A DNA stretch of 64,000 nucleotides from JBFXJF01 sp050175155. Its GTDB lineage: Bacteria; Bacillota; Bacilli; Tepidibacillales; Tepidibacillaceae. The notes under the pieces are model-generated. The model had not been told where the DNA came from. It made no database searches and saw only the letters and a list, made by a program, of their open reading frames with translations. How positions within the stretch are numbered: position 1 is the first letter of the stretch; each line of letters begins with the position of its first letter. Positions 34,895 through 44,502 of the stretch are shown here, in pieces. Location of the stretch: positions 62,001 through 126,000 of the forward strand of contig JBFXJF010000002.1 of NCBI GenBank assembly GCA_050175155.1, read 5' to 3'. The translations under genes were made by a program, and so were the position numbers.

Positions 34895-36478
34895 TTGTCT
34901 ATAAATATAGATTATGCCTTAAATATTTTGTACCAAAGGCAGATATCTTCCAGAGAACAGTTATTAAATGAAATGCTTCGTGTTAAATTAATGTTGAAGA
35001 ATATAGAGCAAGGCTCAAATATTTTTAATGATAAAGAAAAGCTGTTTCAGTTTATGAAGAAAACAACTGAAGGTGAGCTTGGTTTTTTTCCAGCTGATAG
35101 AAATGATTTTTTTGATATCTTTGGAGTATTAAAAGAGATCGATTTAATAGATTTCACCTTAGAAATATATAAGAACGATCGAATGGGAACAGTTATTTCA
35201 CCTGTATATTTGAGTACATATATTAGTCAAAGAATACGAGAACTTCAACCACAGAAGGTACTAATTACCGAGGCTGAAAAGCTTCTATCTGGACTTAAAG
35301 AATTGATAATGCAATCCTCTAATACTGAACTTACATTAACAACACAGCTCAGGCCAATGAATATGTTATTAAATTTGGCTTTTGGTGAGAACAAAAATGT
35401 AAGAATCCAATTTGAATCAATATATTCAGAGTGTTTAAAGGGTGAGGAATTTGAATATGTTTTTTCACTACCCAACTTTGGCTCTAAACTTGATGAAATA
35501 GGAAAAAAATTTATTACAAGGGATAGTGATGGCGTAGCTATTGAGAATATGCTTTACCATTTAGATAAAGAGGGTATATTGGACATCATAGTTCCTGCCA
35601 AAATTACTTTTGCTGGTATGGAATATGAGAAATTAAGATCATATATTACCGATAACTTCAGCGTAAAAAGAATATATATCTTACCTGAGGGAACCTTTAG
35701 ACCAGTCACATCAATTAAGACTTACTTTTTAACTATTACAAATAATCCTGAGCCCAATATTGAAGTCGGGACCTTGAAGTTAAATGAAGGTATATTTGAT
35801 ATTACAGATAAAAAATCAATATCAAGCAAAGAATTTTTATCTCATGAGGATTGGAGAATAGAGCTACTATTATCAGATGATGATGAGATTATTCAAAAGT
35901 TTAAAAACTCTAATATAGAAAAAGTTAAACTAAAAGAGGTCGCAGAAGTGTTTAGAGGTAAATCTATTTTGAAAAAGGATACCATTTTGGGCAGTATTAG
36001 TGTCCTTAATATCTCTAATATTGAAAATGGCGAAATTGATTACTCTGATATGGATACAATCGAAGAGGAAGAACGAAAAATAAAAAGATATGAATTATTA
36101 AGTGGTGATGTAGTCTTATCATGCAGAGGAACTGCAATAAAATCTGCGGTATTTGAGCAGCAAAAGAAAACGATTATTGCCTCGGCAAACCTAATTATAA
36201 TTAGACCAAAAGGGAAGATGAGTGGTGAGTATTTAAAGATTTTTTTTGAAAGTCCTATTGGTTTGGCGATTATTAAAAGTTTTCAACGAGGGACGACAGT
36301 AATGAATATTAACTATTTAGATATTATGGAGATGGAGATACCTCTTTTATCTATAAGTGAACAACAAGAAATAATTGACCAATATAATAATGAGTTTAAA
36401 ATCTACAAAAAGGCCATTAGTGAATCACAAAACAGATGGGCGACAATAAGAAATAATTTATATAATAAATTGACATAG
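34895..36478 (+). CDS. Catalytically dead N6-methyltransferase fused to an HsdS-like recognition domain
   Basis: 527 residues starting at TTG 34895 after AAGGAGG. Residues about 115-330 follow the fold order of type I N6-adenine methyltransferases (a TP.YLS region, then DKEGILDIIVPAKITF, LRSYITDNFSVKRIYILPEGTFRPVTSIKTYFLTIT). The SAM-binding DPxxGSG motif is absent and the catalytic NPPF is replaced by SLPNFG. Residues about 340-527 are a single HsdS target-recognition domain (LKEVAEVFRGKSI, GDVVLSCRGTA, SISEQQEIIDQYN). It leads the operon 12 bases before hsdM and should bind DNA and perhaps HsdM without methylating. Possible roles: regulator of restriction or alternative specificity subunit. 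Confidence 0.75.
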   Translation: MSINIDYALNILYQRQISSREQLLNEMLRVKLMLKNIEQGSNIFNDKEKLFQFMKKTTEGELGFFPADRNDFFDIFGVLKEIDLIDFTLEIYKNDRMGTVISPVYLSTYISQRIRELQPQKVLITEAEKLLSGLKELIMQSSNTELTLTTQLRPMNMLLNLAFGENKNVRIQFESIYSECLKGEEFEYVFSLPNFGSKLDEIGKKFITRDSDGVAIENMLYHLDKEGILDIIVPAKITFAGMEYEKLRSYITDNFSVKRIYILPEGTFRPVTSIKTYFLTITNNPEPNIEVGTLKLNEGIFDITDKKSISSKEFLSHEDWRIELLLSDDDEIIQKFKNSNIEKVKLKEVAEVFRGKSILKKDTILGSISVLNISNIENGEIDYSDMDTIEEEERKIKRYELLSGDVVLSCRGTAIKSAVFEQQKKTIIASANLIIIRPKGKMSGEYLKIFFESPIGLAIIKSFQRGTTVMNINYLDIMEMEIPLLSISEQQEIIDQYNNEFKIYKKAISESQNRWATIRNNLYNKLT

Positions 36479-36490
36479 GAGGTTAATAGA

Positions 36491-37972
36491 ATGGCTATAA
36501 ATCTAGAATTTGAAAATAAGTTATGGGAAATGGCAGATAAGCTTAGGGGCAACATTCAACAGTCCGATTATAAGGACGTTATTTTGGGACTTATCTTTTT
36601 GAAATACATCTCTGATAGTTTTGAAGAAAAGTTTAATGAACTGGTTGCTGCAGGTGAAAGTTTCGAAGAGGATAGAGATGCCTACATTGAGGAAAATGTT
36701 TTTTTTGTTCCACCCAGTGCTAGATGGGAATTCATTAAGAAAAGCGCTAAGCAAAGTACAATTGGTCAGATTATTGATGAAGCAATGATTGCAGTTGAAA
36801 GAGAAAATAAACATTTAAAGGGTGTCCTGCCAAAAAACTATGCTAGACCTGAACTTGATAAAGTAAAGCTTGGTGAATTGATTGACTTATTCTCTTTTAA
36901 CTTAGCAGATAAAAAGGCTAAAACCCAAGATTACCTTGGGAGAGTCTATGAATACTTTTTGGGTAAATTTGGTTCCAGTGAGGGCGAGTTTTACACTCCA
37001 CCAACAATCGTTAAGATTCTTGTAGGCATGATTGAACCATATACAGGTAGAGTATACGATCCTTGCTGTGGGTCAGGTGGTATGTTTGTTCAATCTGCTA
37101 AGTTCGTCGAAGAGCATAGGGGTAAAAGAGATAATATTCATATATATGGTCAGGAATATACAGCTACAACTTGGCGTTTATGTAAAATGAACCTTGCCAT
37201 TCGTGGTATTGATGGAGATTTAGGTGAGAGAGACGCGGATACTTTCAGTAATGACTTACATAAAAATTTACGGGCAGACTACATCTTGGCTAATCCACCA
37301 TTTAACGTCAGCGATTATACATTAATTCAGGATGATGCTCGTTGGAAGTATGGTATCCCACCAGCTAATAATGCTAACTATGCATGGATAGAGCATATTA
37401 TTAGTAAGCTTTCGCCTAATGGTGTAGCAGGTTTCGTACTTGCCAATGGATCAATGAGCACATCAACAAAGGCAGAGGCTGAGATTAGAAAAAACATTAT
37501 TGAAGCCGGATTATTAGATTGTATCGTCACTATGCCACCAAATCTATTTTTTAATGTAACTATTCCTGTGTGTCTTTGGTTTATATCTAGGAAAAGAGAA
37601 AATAGAAAAAATAAGATCCTATTTATTGATGCTCGTAAAATGGGAACGATGGTTACACGCAAACATAAAGAATTATCTGAGGATGAAATCAAGAAAGTAT
37701 TTGATACTTACCATAGCTGGCGGGATGATAAAGAGGAATATGAAGATATTCAAGGCTTTTGTAAATCAGCTAGCATTGAAGAGGTCCGAGGACATGAGTA
37801 TATCTTAACTCCAGGTAGATATGTTGGTATTGAAGATGTGGAGGATGATGGCGAACCATTCGATGAAAAGATGACAAGGCTTACAGAAGACCTTGCTGAG
37901 ATGTTTGCAAAATCCCATAAGCTGGAGGAGGAAATTAAACAGCGATTGGGGGCGATTGGGTATGAGTTCTAA
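36491..37972 (+). CDS. hsdM: Type I restriction system methyltransferase subunit
   Basis: 493 residues. The N-terminal helical domain (LWEMADKLRGNIQQSDYKDVILGLIFLKY) is followed by the N6-adenine methyltransferase core with DPCCGSGGMF (SAM binding) and ANPPF (catalysis), both intact. HsdM methylates adenine in the sequence chosen by HsdS and joins HsdR in the restriction complex. AGGAGG before ATG 36491. Its last 11 bases overlap the start of the PIN-domain gene. Confidence 0.95.
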   Translation: MAINLEFENKLWEMADKLRGNIQQSDYKDVILGLIFLKYISDSFEEKFNELVAAGESFEEDRDAYIEENVFFVPPSARWEFIKKSAKQSTIGQIIDEAMIAVERENKHLKGVLPKNYARPELDKVKLGELIDLFSFNLADKKAKTQDYLGRVYEYFLGKFGSSEGEFYTPPTIVKILVGMIEPYTGRVYDPCCGSGGMFVQSAKFVEEHRGKRDNIHIYGQEYTATTWRLCKMNLAIRGIDGDLGERDADTFSNDLHKNLRADYILANPPFNVSDYTLIQDDARWKYGIPPANNANYAWIEHIISKLSPNGVAGFVLANGSMSTSTKAEAEIRKNIIEAGLLDCIVTMPPNLFFNVTIPVCLWFISRKRENRKNKILFIDARKMGTMVTRKHKELSEDEIKKVFDTYHSWRDDKEEYEDIQGFCKSASIEEVRGHEYILTPGRYVGIEDVEDDGEPFDEKMTRLTEDLAEMFAKSHKLEEEIKQRLGAIGYEF

Positions 37973-39005
37973 TGAGTACTTGATAGTTTTCGATACGAAT
38001 ATTTTGTATGTTCCTTACAAAGATAGAGCCGATTTTACAACATTCTATTTTAATTCTACGTTTAAGAATGTTATTGATAAAATTGAAGAACTTGATTTAT
38101 ATGATTATATTAAAGTGGGAGTTCCCACTGTAGTATGGCAGGAAATGATCACTCAAAAATATGAAGCTTACAACTTGAAACTTCAGGAGATTAAACAAAA
38201 AACTGATAAATTTGAGTTTCCATTCCACAAGTTTATTCAAGAAAAAGAGGAAATAGATTACAGGGATTTCTTAATCGAAAAATTAAACCACTATAGAGAG
38301 ATTTTATGCAAGAGATTAGTGAAAATCACAGACATTGATCTTCCGAGTAATGACAGATTTGCAAGTATTGTAAAAAGGGCTTTTGAAAAAAGGCCACCAT
38401 TTGAAGGAACTGAAGGCACATCGGACAAGGGATTCAAAGATGCTTTATTATGGGAAAGTATTCTTGAGTATAAAGTTGTAAATAAAGATATCAATATTAT
38501 ATTGTATTCAAATGACAAATTATTCTGCGATGAATTAATACATGAGTTCAAGAATGAATGCGAGAATTCAGATATTTTAATATTTGGAAAGAATCATGAG
38601 AGCGAATTGATAAAAGAATTAGAGACAATTGCATTAAAAATTGATCGTTACAGCTTTATCGAGGATACAGATGATGACGTTGATCATGTTAGGATCTGGA
38701 TTAATTCCGATGACTTTAGAGATAAGATACTTAGATTTCAACATAAGTTGGAAGAAGTTAATAAATACACGAAATTGAGTGAAGTAAGTGTTGAAGAGAT
38801 TTATGATATTGAGGAATTTGAAACTGATGACAAAATACTCAAAGACATTCGAATTAGTTTGAGTATTAACTTTTGGTTTAAGATACTCGATAAAGCAGAA
38901 ACCAGAGAAAAATATGATGTAACTGTATATGCCAATGTCATTGATGGAATGATATTTGTAATCGATGATATTGAGATAGAACAAGGTGGTGATGAGGTTG
39001 AATAA
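37962..39005 (+). CDS. PIN-domain nuclease embedded in the hsd operon
   Basis: 347 residues from ATG 37962, overlapping the end of hsdM; GGGGGCG lies just upstream. The N-terminal 210 residues form a PIN-like domain (DUF4935 type): first Asp in LIVFDTNILYVP, conserved Glu in VPTVVWQEM, Asp in TSDKGFKDALLWESIL, and a last acidic site in YSNDKLFCDEL. PIN proteins are Mg-dependent ribonucleases, frequently toxins. The C-terminal 130 residues are an acidic unknown domain. The gene overlaps hsdS, so it is expressed with the restriction enzyme. It may act as a back-up RNA-cleaving effector, as the PrrC anticodon nuclease does in another type I system; that role is inferred. Confidence 0.82.
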   Translation: MSSNEYLIVFDTNILYVPYKDRADFTTFYFNSTFKNVIDKIEELDLYDYIKVGVPTVVWQEMITQKYEAYNLKLQEIKQKTDKFEFPFHKFIQEKEEIDYRDFLIEKLNHYREILCKRLVKITDIDLPSNDRFASIVKRAFEKRPPFEGTEGTSDKGFKDALLWESILEYKVVNKDINIILYSNDKLFCDELIHEFKNECENSDILIFGKNHESELIKELETIALKIDRYSFIEDTDDDVDHVRIWINSDDFRDKILRFQHKLEEVNKYTKLSEVSVEEIYDIEEFETDDKILKDIRISLSINFWFKILDKAETREKYDVTVYANVIDGMIFVIDDIEIEQGGDEVE

Positions 39006-40188
39006 CTGGAACAAATGTACATTAGGTGATGTGGCTAAATATTCAAATACAAGAGTAAGTATTAATAAATTATCTGTTAAGAACTACATTTCTACGGAGA
39101 ACATGCTACCTAATAGAGGGGGAATAGGTTTAGCTTCATCAGTACCTAATGGCAATGCTGTAAAATATTACAAAGGACAAACTCTAATCTCGAATATAAG
39201 ACCGTATTTTAAAAAAATATGGCATGCAAATAACGATGGTGGATGCTCTGCTGATGTATTAGTTTTTGAAACAAATGATGAGATTGATGACAAGTATTTC
39301 TTTTACTATTTGAGTCAGGATCACTTTTTTGAGTACGTAATGGCAGGATCAAAAGGTACAAAGATGCCAAGAGGAGATAAACAGCTAATTCTTAAGTATC
39401 CTTTCTCTTACCCATGTAAAAAAGAACAACAAGCCATTGCAGCCACTCTCTCCTGCCTTGATGACAAAATTGAACTTAACAACAAGATTAACAAAACTCT
39501 TGAAGAAATGGCACAGGCAATTTTCAAAAGCTGGTTTGTGGATTTTGAACCTTTTCAAGATGGAGAGTTTGAAGACAGCGAGTTAGGCAGAATTCCTAAG
39601 GGTTGGAGAGTATTTGATTTAGGAGAAGTTATTAAGGAAATAAAGGAAAAAGTTAAAGATTTAGATTTACCAGTTTTGTCTGCAGTTAAGACAGGTAACT
39701 TAATCCTATCTGAAGAGTACTTTACTAAACAGGTGTTTAGTAAGAATATATCAAAGTATATAGTAGTTAAACCTTTCGAATTCGCTTATAATCCAGCAAG
39801 AATAAATATAGGTTCAATAGGAATGAATGAACTTGATTATGTTTGTTGTGTTAGTCCAGTTTATGTGGCTTTTAAAAGTGAATCAAGATATAAATGGTTT
39901 ATAAAGATGCTTATAAAAACAGAGAGATTTAAGGCTGAGTTTATTACGAGAGCTTCTGGGTCAGTTAGACAAACCATAAGTTTTACAGAGTTATCAAAAA
40001 TTAAAATTGTATATCCAACGAATGAAGTTGTAGATAGATTTAATTTAGTTTTTGAAAATCTTTATAAGACACAATTCGAAATATTACAAGAGACAAATAC
40101 ACTTAATGAGGTTGGCGAAACTTTACTCCCAAAACTCATGTCTGGCGAAATTCGCGTACCAATTGAGGAGATACAGTCAGATCAATAA
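38992..40188 (+). CDS. hsdS: Type I restriction system specificity subunit
   Basis: About 398 residues. Two target-recognition domains are separated by the conserved helical spacer (LDDKIELNNKINKTLEEMAQAIFKSWFVDFEPF), with a second helical end (EVGETLLPKLMSGEIRV). It fixes the bipartite DNA sequence for HsdM and HsdR. ATG 38992 behind AAGGTGG overlaps the PIN gene by 14 bases; TTG 38998 is an alternative. The sequence specificity cannot be read. Confidence 0.93.
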   Translation: MRLNNWNKCTLGDVAKYSNTRVSINKLSVKNYISTENMLPNRGGIGLASSVPNGNAVKYYKGQTLISNIRPYFKKIWHANNDGGCSADVLVFETNDEIDDKYFFYYLSQDHFFEYVMAGSKGTKMPRGDKQLILKYPFSYPCKKEQQAIAATLSCLDDKIELNNKINKTLEEMAQAIFKSWFVDFEPFQDGEFEDSELGRIPKGWRVFDLGEVIKEIKEKVKDLDLPVLSAVKTGNLILSEEYFTKQVFSKNISKYIVVKPFEFAYNPARINIGSIGMNELDYVCCVSPVYVAFKSESRYKWFIKMLIKTERFKAEFITRASGSVRQTISFTELSKIKIVYPTNEVVDRFNLVFENLYKTQFEILQETNTLNEVGETLLPKLMSGEIRVPIEEIQSDQ

Positions 40189-40284
40189 AGATGGATCCAT
40201 TTTAAACTTACCGATTTAAACTTTTCTAGGAATTTAGCTATAAAAATGTTTTGTTGCATATTACATTGAAATGAGGTTTATACA

Positions 40285-40401
40285 ATGGGTAATGAAAAAT
40301 TGTACAAGGCAACAATGAATGTTAGTGGTGCTGAAATTGCTGGTACAATCCAGATTTTATTTCCCCCGAATTCGAGGGAATTAAAAATAAAGCTGAGATA
40401 A
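40285..40401 (+). CDS. Possible 38-residue protein between hsdS and hsdR
   Basis: ATG 40285, about 10 bases after GAGG, opens a frame of 38 codons (MGNEKLYKATMNVSGAEIAG...) ending 16 bases before hsdR. No family recognised. It could be a genuine small operon gene, a translational leader, or a remnant. Confidence 0.35.
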   Translation: MGNEKLYKATMNVSGAEIAGTIQILFPPNSRELKIKLR

Positions 40402-40417
40402 TAGGAGGTGAAAAATA

Positions 40418-43400
40418 ATGCCGAGAAATAATTTCTGTGAATCTCATCTAGAAGAAGCTACTCTAGAATGGTTTGAAGAATTAGGATATGAAAGAATTTT
40501 TGCTCCAGATATTGCACCAGATGGGGAATATCCTGAACGGGAAGATTATGGAGACGTTATTCTGAGTGAACGACTAAAAGAAGCACTTACAAGAATAAAT
40601 CCTAAGATGCCAAGCGAAGCTATCGAAGATGCATTAAGACAAATAACTATTCCGCAGAGTCCTAGTTTAATTATGAACAACAAAACTTTTCATAGGATGA
40701 TTACTGATGGAATAGATGTTCAAGTGAAACAGCAATACGGAGGATATCGCACAGAGAAAGTTTATGTCTTTGATTTTGAAAAGCCACTTAACAATGAATA
40801 TATGGTAGCTAATCAGTTTACCATTGTTGAGCATGGAGTGGAAAAACGTCCCGACGCAATAGTCTTTGTTAATGGAATACCTCTCGTTGTTATTGAGTTA
40901 AAAAGTGCCAGTGATGAAAATGTAGATATAACAGACGCATATAATCAACTTCAAACATATAAAATGACTATTCCTTCTCTGTTTACATATAACTCTTTTA
41001 TGGTTACCAGTGACGGGATTAATGCTAGAGCAGGAACGTTAACCTCTGAAGAGGATCGTTTTATGGCATGGCGTACCATCGATGGTGGTGATGTTGCTCC
41101 TTTATCTATTCCTCAGCTTGAAGTATTGATTAAGGGAATGTTTCAACGTGATCGTTTTTTGGATATCATTAAGCACTTTATTTTATTCCAAAGTGATGGT
41201 AAAGAAATGACAAAAATACTAGCAGGGTATCATCAATACCATGCTGTTAATAAAGCAGTTGAAAGCACCGAACGTGCAACTCATGAAACGGGGGATAGAC
41301 GAATCGGTGTTATATGGCATACCCAAGGTAGTGGGAAAAGCTTGTCCATGGTTTTCTATGCTGGGAAACTAGTAATTAATGAAGAGCTAGAGAACCCAAC
41401 AATAGTAGTTATAACTGATAGAAATGATTTGGATGATCAGTTATTCGGAACCTTTTTAAAGAGTAAGGATATTCTAAGAAGTACTCCAGTACAAGCTAAT
41501 GATAGAACACATTTGCGTGAATTACTAAATAACCGTACTAGTGGCGGTATTATTTTTACAACTATACATAAGTTTTCGCCGATTAATAATGAAGTAAAAG
41601 AAAATGAAGGATCTTATTCGGATTTAAATAAAGTTGCTGAAAGTTCTGCTGACTATTGGTATAACATGGTTCTTACAAATCGGAAAAATGTTATCGTGAT
41701 GGCAGACGAAGCACATCGTAGCCAATATGGATTTGGGGCGGATGTTATTAAGGGAGAGAATGAAGCGAGTATTAAATATGGTTATGCTAAATACTTGCGT
41801 GACAGTCTACCCAATGCTTCATATATAGGTTATACAGGTACACCTATTGAATTAACAGATAAAAACACGCGTGCCGTTTTCGGAGATTACATTGACGTTT
41901 ATGATATGAGTAGAGCTGTTGAAGACGGCACGACAGTTAAGATTTTTTATGAAAGCAGAGTAGCAAAACTTGAACTTCCAGAGGATATGAAACCTAATAT
42001 TGATAAGGAATATGAAGAGATAACTGAATATCAAGAATACAGTCAAAAAGAAAAGCTTAAAAGTAAATGGGCTAGACTTGAAGCTATAGTTGGAGCTGAG
42101 CAAAGGGTAAAACAAATTGCTAAGGATATCGTTGAGCACTTTGAAAAACGTGAGCAATCTCAAGAAAATGAAGGCGGTAAAGGTATGATAGTTGCAATGA
42201 GCAGAAGGATTGCAATAGACTTATACAAGGAAATAGTCGCCCTTCGTCCTGAATGGCACAGTAATGATTTAATGGCTGGCAGTATTAAGGTTGTAATGAC
42301 TGGAAGTTCTTCTGATCCAACAGACTGGCTTTCTTTTATAGGTACCAAAGCTAACAGAGAAACTTTAGCAAAACGCATGAAAGACCGTAATGACGAATTG
42401 AAGCTTGTTATTGTTCGGGATATGTGGCTTACGGGATTTGATGTACCAAGCATGCATACGATGTATATTGACAAACCGATGAGTGGGCATAATTTAATGC
42501 AGGCTATTGCAAGAGTGAATCGTGTATTCAAAGATAAACAAGGTGGACTTATCGTTGATTATATTGGTATAGCCGAAAAGCTAAAAGAGGCACTGTCTCA
42601 ATATACTGATAGTGATAAAAAGACAACGGGTGTTGATGCAGATGCAGCATCTCAAGTCCTATTAGAAAAGTATGATTTGATCAAAGAATTGCTTCACGGT
42701 CACGATTACAGCAAGTTTTTTACCGGTAAGCCAAGTGAGAAGATGCAAGCAATTGTTGAAACAATGGATTATATCATTGGACTTCGCGAAGAGAGAAAGA
42801 ACGATTATATTAAACTAGTAACTGAGATGTCTCGTGCATATTCTCTATGTGCAACAACAGATATTGCTGAAAGGCTTAATATAGAGGTAGGGTTCCACAA
42901 AGCAGTCAAAGCTAGTCTTATTAAAATTATTATTGATGATAATAAAAAGAAAACCACCTCTCAGCTTGATATTGAGTTAAACCAATTGATTTCAAAATCG
43001 ATATCCTCAAATGAAGTTGTTGATATATTAGAATCAGTAGGACTTTCTAAACCTAATATTGCGATACTCTCTGAAGAGTTTCTCAAAGAAGTAAAAGGTA
43101 TGAAGCAAAAAAACTTAGCAGTAGAATTATTAAACAGATTACTGAAAGGGAGTATAAAAACTTTCTCAAGGCGAAATCTTGTTCAATCTAAGAAGTTTTC
43201 CGAACTGCTGGAAGCATCGATCAGAAAGTATCAGAACAGAACAATTGAGACGACACAAGTAATAATGGAACTGATAGAACTAGCTAAGCAAATTAACGAG
43301 GCAGAAAAACGCGGAGAAAATACAGGACTAACACCTGATGAACTAGCTTTTTATGATGCTCTTGCCGAAAACGATTCTGCACGAGATATCATGGGAGATG

Positions 43401-43612
43401 AAATCCTAAAGCAAATTGCACGAGATTTAACTATATCTATTAGAAACAATATAAGCATAGATTGGGCGATCCGTGATAGTGTACAAGCAAAAATGAAAAT
43501 GACAATTAAACGGCTGTTAAAGAAATACGGATATCCACCAGATAAAACCCCTCAAGCCGTGGATATTGTAATGGAGCAGACAAAACTGATGTGTGAGAAT
43601 GAGAGTAGATAA
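40418..43612 (+). CDS. hsdR: Type I restriction endonuclease subunit R
   Basis: 1064 residues. An N-terminal PD-(D/E)XK nuclease (RPDAIVFVNGIPLVVIELKSA) is followed by a superfamily 2 translocase with Walker A HTQGSGKSLSM, DEAHRSQYG, YTGTPIEL and VMTGSSSD/TGFDVPSMHTMY motifs, then a helical C-terminal domain that binds the methyltransferase core. It translocates and cuts unmethylated foreign DNA. AGGAGGTG before ATG 40418. All motifs look intact. Confidence 0.95.
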   Translation: MPRNNFCESHLEEATLEWFEELGYERIFAPDIAPDGEYPEREDYGDVILSERLKEALTRINPKMPSEAIEDALRQITIPQSPSLIMNNKTFHRMITDGIDVQVKQQYGGYRTEKVYVFDFEKPLNNEYMVANQFTIVEHGVEKRPDAIVFVNGIPLVVIELKSASDENVDITDAYNQLQTYKMTIPSLFTYNSFMVTSDGINARAGTLTSEEDRFMAWRTIDGGDVAPLSIPQLEVLIKGMFQRDRFLDIIKHFILFQSDGKEMTKILAGYHQYHAVNKAVESTERATHETGDRRIGVIWHTQGSGKSLSMVFYAGKLVINEELENPTIVVITDRNDLDDQLFGTFLKSKDILRSTPVQANDRTHLRELLNNRTSGGIIFTTIHKFSPINNEVKENEGSYSDLNKVAESSADYWYNMVLTNRKNVIVMADEAHRSQYGFGADVIKGENEASIKYGYAKYLRDSLPNASYIGYTGTPIELTDKNTRAVFGDYIDVYDMSRAVEDGTTVKIFYESRVAKLELPEDMKPNIDKEYEEITEYQEYSQKEKLKSKWARLEAIVGAEQRVKQIAKDIVEHFEKREQSQENEGGKGMIVAMSRRIAIDLYKEIVALRPEWHSNDLMAGSIKVVMTGSSSDPTDWLSFIGTKANRETLAKRMKDRNDELKLVIVRDMWLTGFDVPSMHTMYIDKPMSGHNLMQAIARVNRVFKDKQGGLIVDYIGIAEKLKEALSQYTDSDKKTTGVDADAASQVLLEKYDLIKELLHGHDYSKFFTGKPSEKMQAIVETMDYIIGLREERKNDYIKLVTEMSRAYSLCATTDIAERLNIEVGFHKAVKASLIKIIIDDNKKKTTSQLDIELNQLISKSISSNEVVDILESVGLSKPNIAILSEEFLKEVKGMKQKNLAVELLNRLLKGSIKTFSRRNLVQSKKFSELLEASIRKYQNRTIETTQVIMELIELAKQINEAEKRGENTGLTPDELAFYDALAENDSARDIMGDEILKQIARDLTISIRNNISIDWAIRDSVQAKMKMTIKRLLKKYGYPPDKTPQAVDIVMEQTKLMCENESR

Positions 43613-43700
43613 TTAAGAATTATGGAGTCTTTTAGAACATAGCTGGTTGGACATTTTCAAGAAGCTATAAATTTTAACAGTGAGAATCGAGGTGAGAATT

Positions 43701-43910
43701 GTGAAAGAAAAGATAATAGAACCATCTTGTGATTCCTGTGAATTCAATTTTGGTAATGTTTGTGCAGGACATGGTACTCGTAGGGATAACAATGAAGACA
43801 CCTATGGCTCTGATATAGATGAGATGAAATCTATGTTCCCTAACGGATGTAAAGATTGGGGTATTTCATTAGATGCATTTATTGAACAAGAAGCCACTAA
43901 AAAAAGATAG
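43701..43910 (+). CDS. Small cysteine-rich protein downstream of hsdR
   Basis: 69 residues from GTG 43701 behind GAGGTGAG. CDSC, then C and a later C (VCAGHG and NGCKDWG) could bind zinc or a metal cluster. The tail GISLDAFIEQE resembles small proteins found beside restriction genes, but no family can be named. It probably belongs to the hsd transcript. Confidence 0.55.
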   Translation: MKEKIIEPSCDSCEFNFGNVCAGHGTRRDNNEDTYGSDIDEMKSMFPNGCKDWGISLDAFIEQEATKKR

Positions 43911-44052
43911 TCTGAGAGCAAGAGCTAATTCCTTAAAAAGAATAATTGAAGCTGATGCGGTTGAAGAAGCTAATTTATTCCCAATAAAAAAACGGCCCAC
44001 CCTGGTACGCATTTTTAGGAGGCGCGGGTGGGATCTGTTAATACAAATCTAA
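43873..44052 (+). CDS. Possible 59-residue basic protein overlapping the cysteine-rich gene
   Basis: ATG 43873 lies inside the preceding gene in another frame and opens 59 codons. The product is strongly basic (KKPLKKDS, RARANSLKRI, PIKKRP, RIFRRRGWD). The overlap would permit translational coupling. No family recognised; CCCACCC and GGGTGGG inside it form an inverted repeat that may be a terminator-like structure instead. Confidence 0.35.
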   Translation: MHLLNKKPLKKDSLRARANSLKRIIEADAVEEANLFPIKKRPTLVRIFRRRGWDLLIQI

Positions 44053-44201
44053 TATATCTTAAATAGATAATCAATAGATAAATCTAAGATGTTGTTACTT
44101 TGTTAATAACATTATGGATACCATTGGCAGTGGCGGTACGTTGATAGACAAACGAGCTGAAATGATTTTGGCAATATTAAGTTTAAGGATGGTGTAGAAT
44201 T

Positions 44202-44492
44202 ATGATTAGTGAGAAATTATGGGATAATATTATTTCTAAATTAACTTCATCAGAAAACGAGATACAGACAACTACGGGACTATGGTTTAAAGCTTATGTT
44301 AAAGAGCAAAGGTTATTTGTTGATAAGGCGAACAATCATTATCCATCAAGTAAACTAACAAAGCCTAGAACAATTACAAAAAAAGATTTTCTCTTAGTAC
44401 ATTCCTATTACAAGACTGATATTCAAAAAGAGGCTAGTAAAAAATCTAAAAATACAGCATATATTTTTGCTTTAATAAATTATTATAGATGA
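44202..44492 (+). CDS. 96-residue protein of unknown function, island module
   Basis: ATG 44202 after AAGGA. A basic, soluble protein (TTTGLWFKAYVKEQRLFVDKA, then KKDFLLVHSYYK). It precedes the next gene by 10 bases, so the two are almost certainly co-transcribed and may act together. No family recognised. Confidence 0.6.
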   Translation: MISEKLWDNIISKLTSSENEIQTTTGLWFKAYVKEQRLFVDKANNHYPSSKLTKPRTITKKDFLLVHSYYKTDIQKEASKKSKNTAYIFALINYYR

Positions 44493-44502
44493 GGGATGAA
44501 GT

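Noticed and set aside
37626..37808. 60-codon + strand frame inside hsdM
   Set aside because: Out-of-frame shadow within a well-conserved methyltransferase gene.
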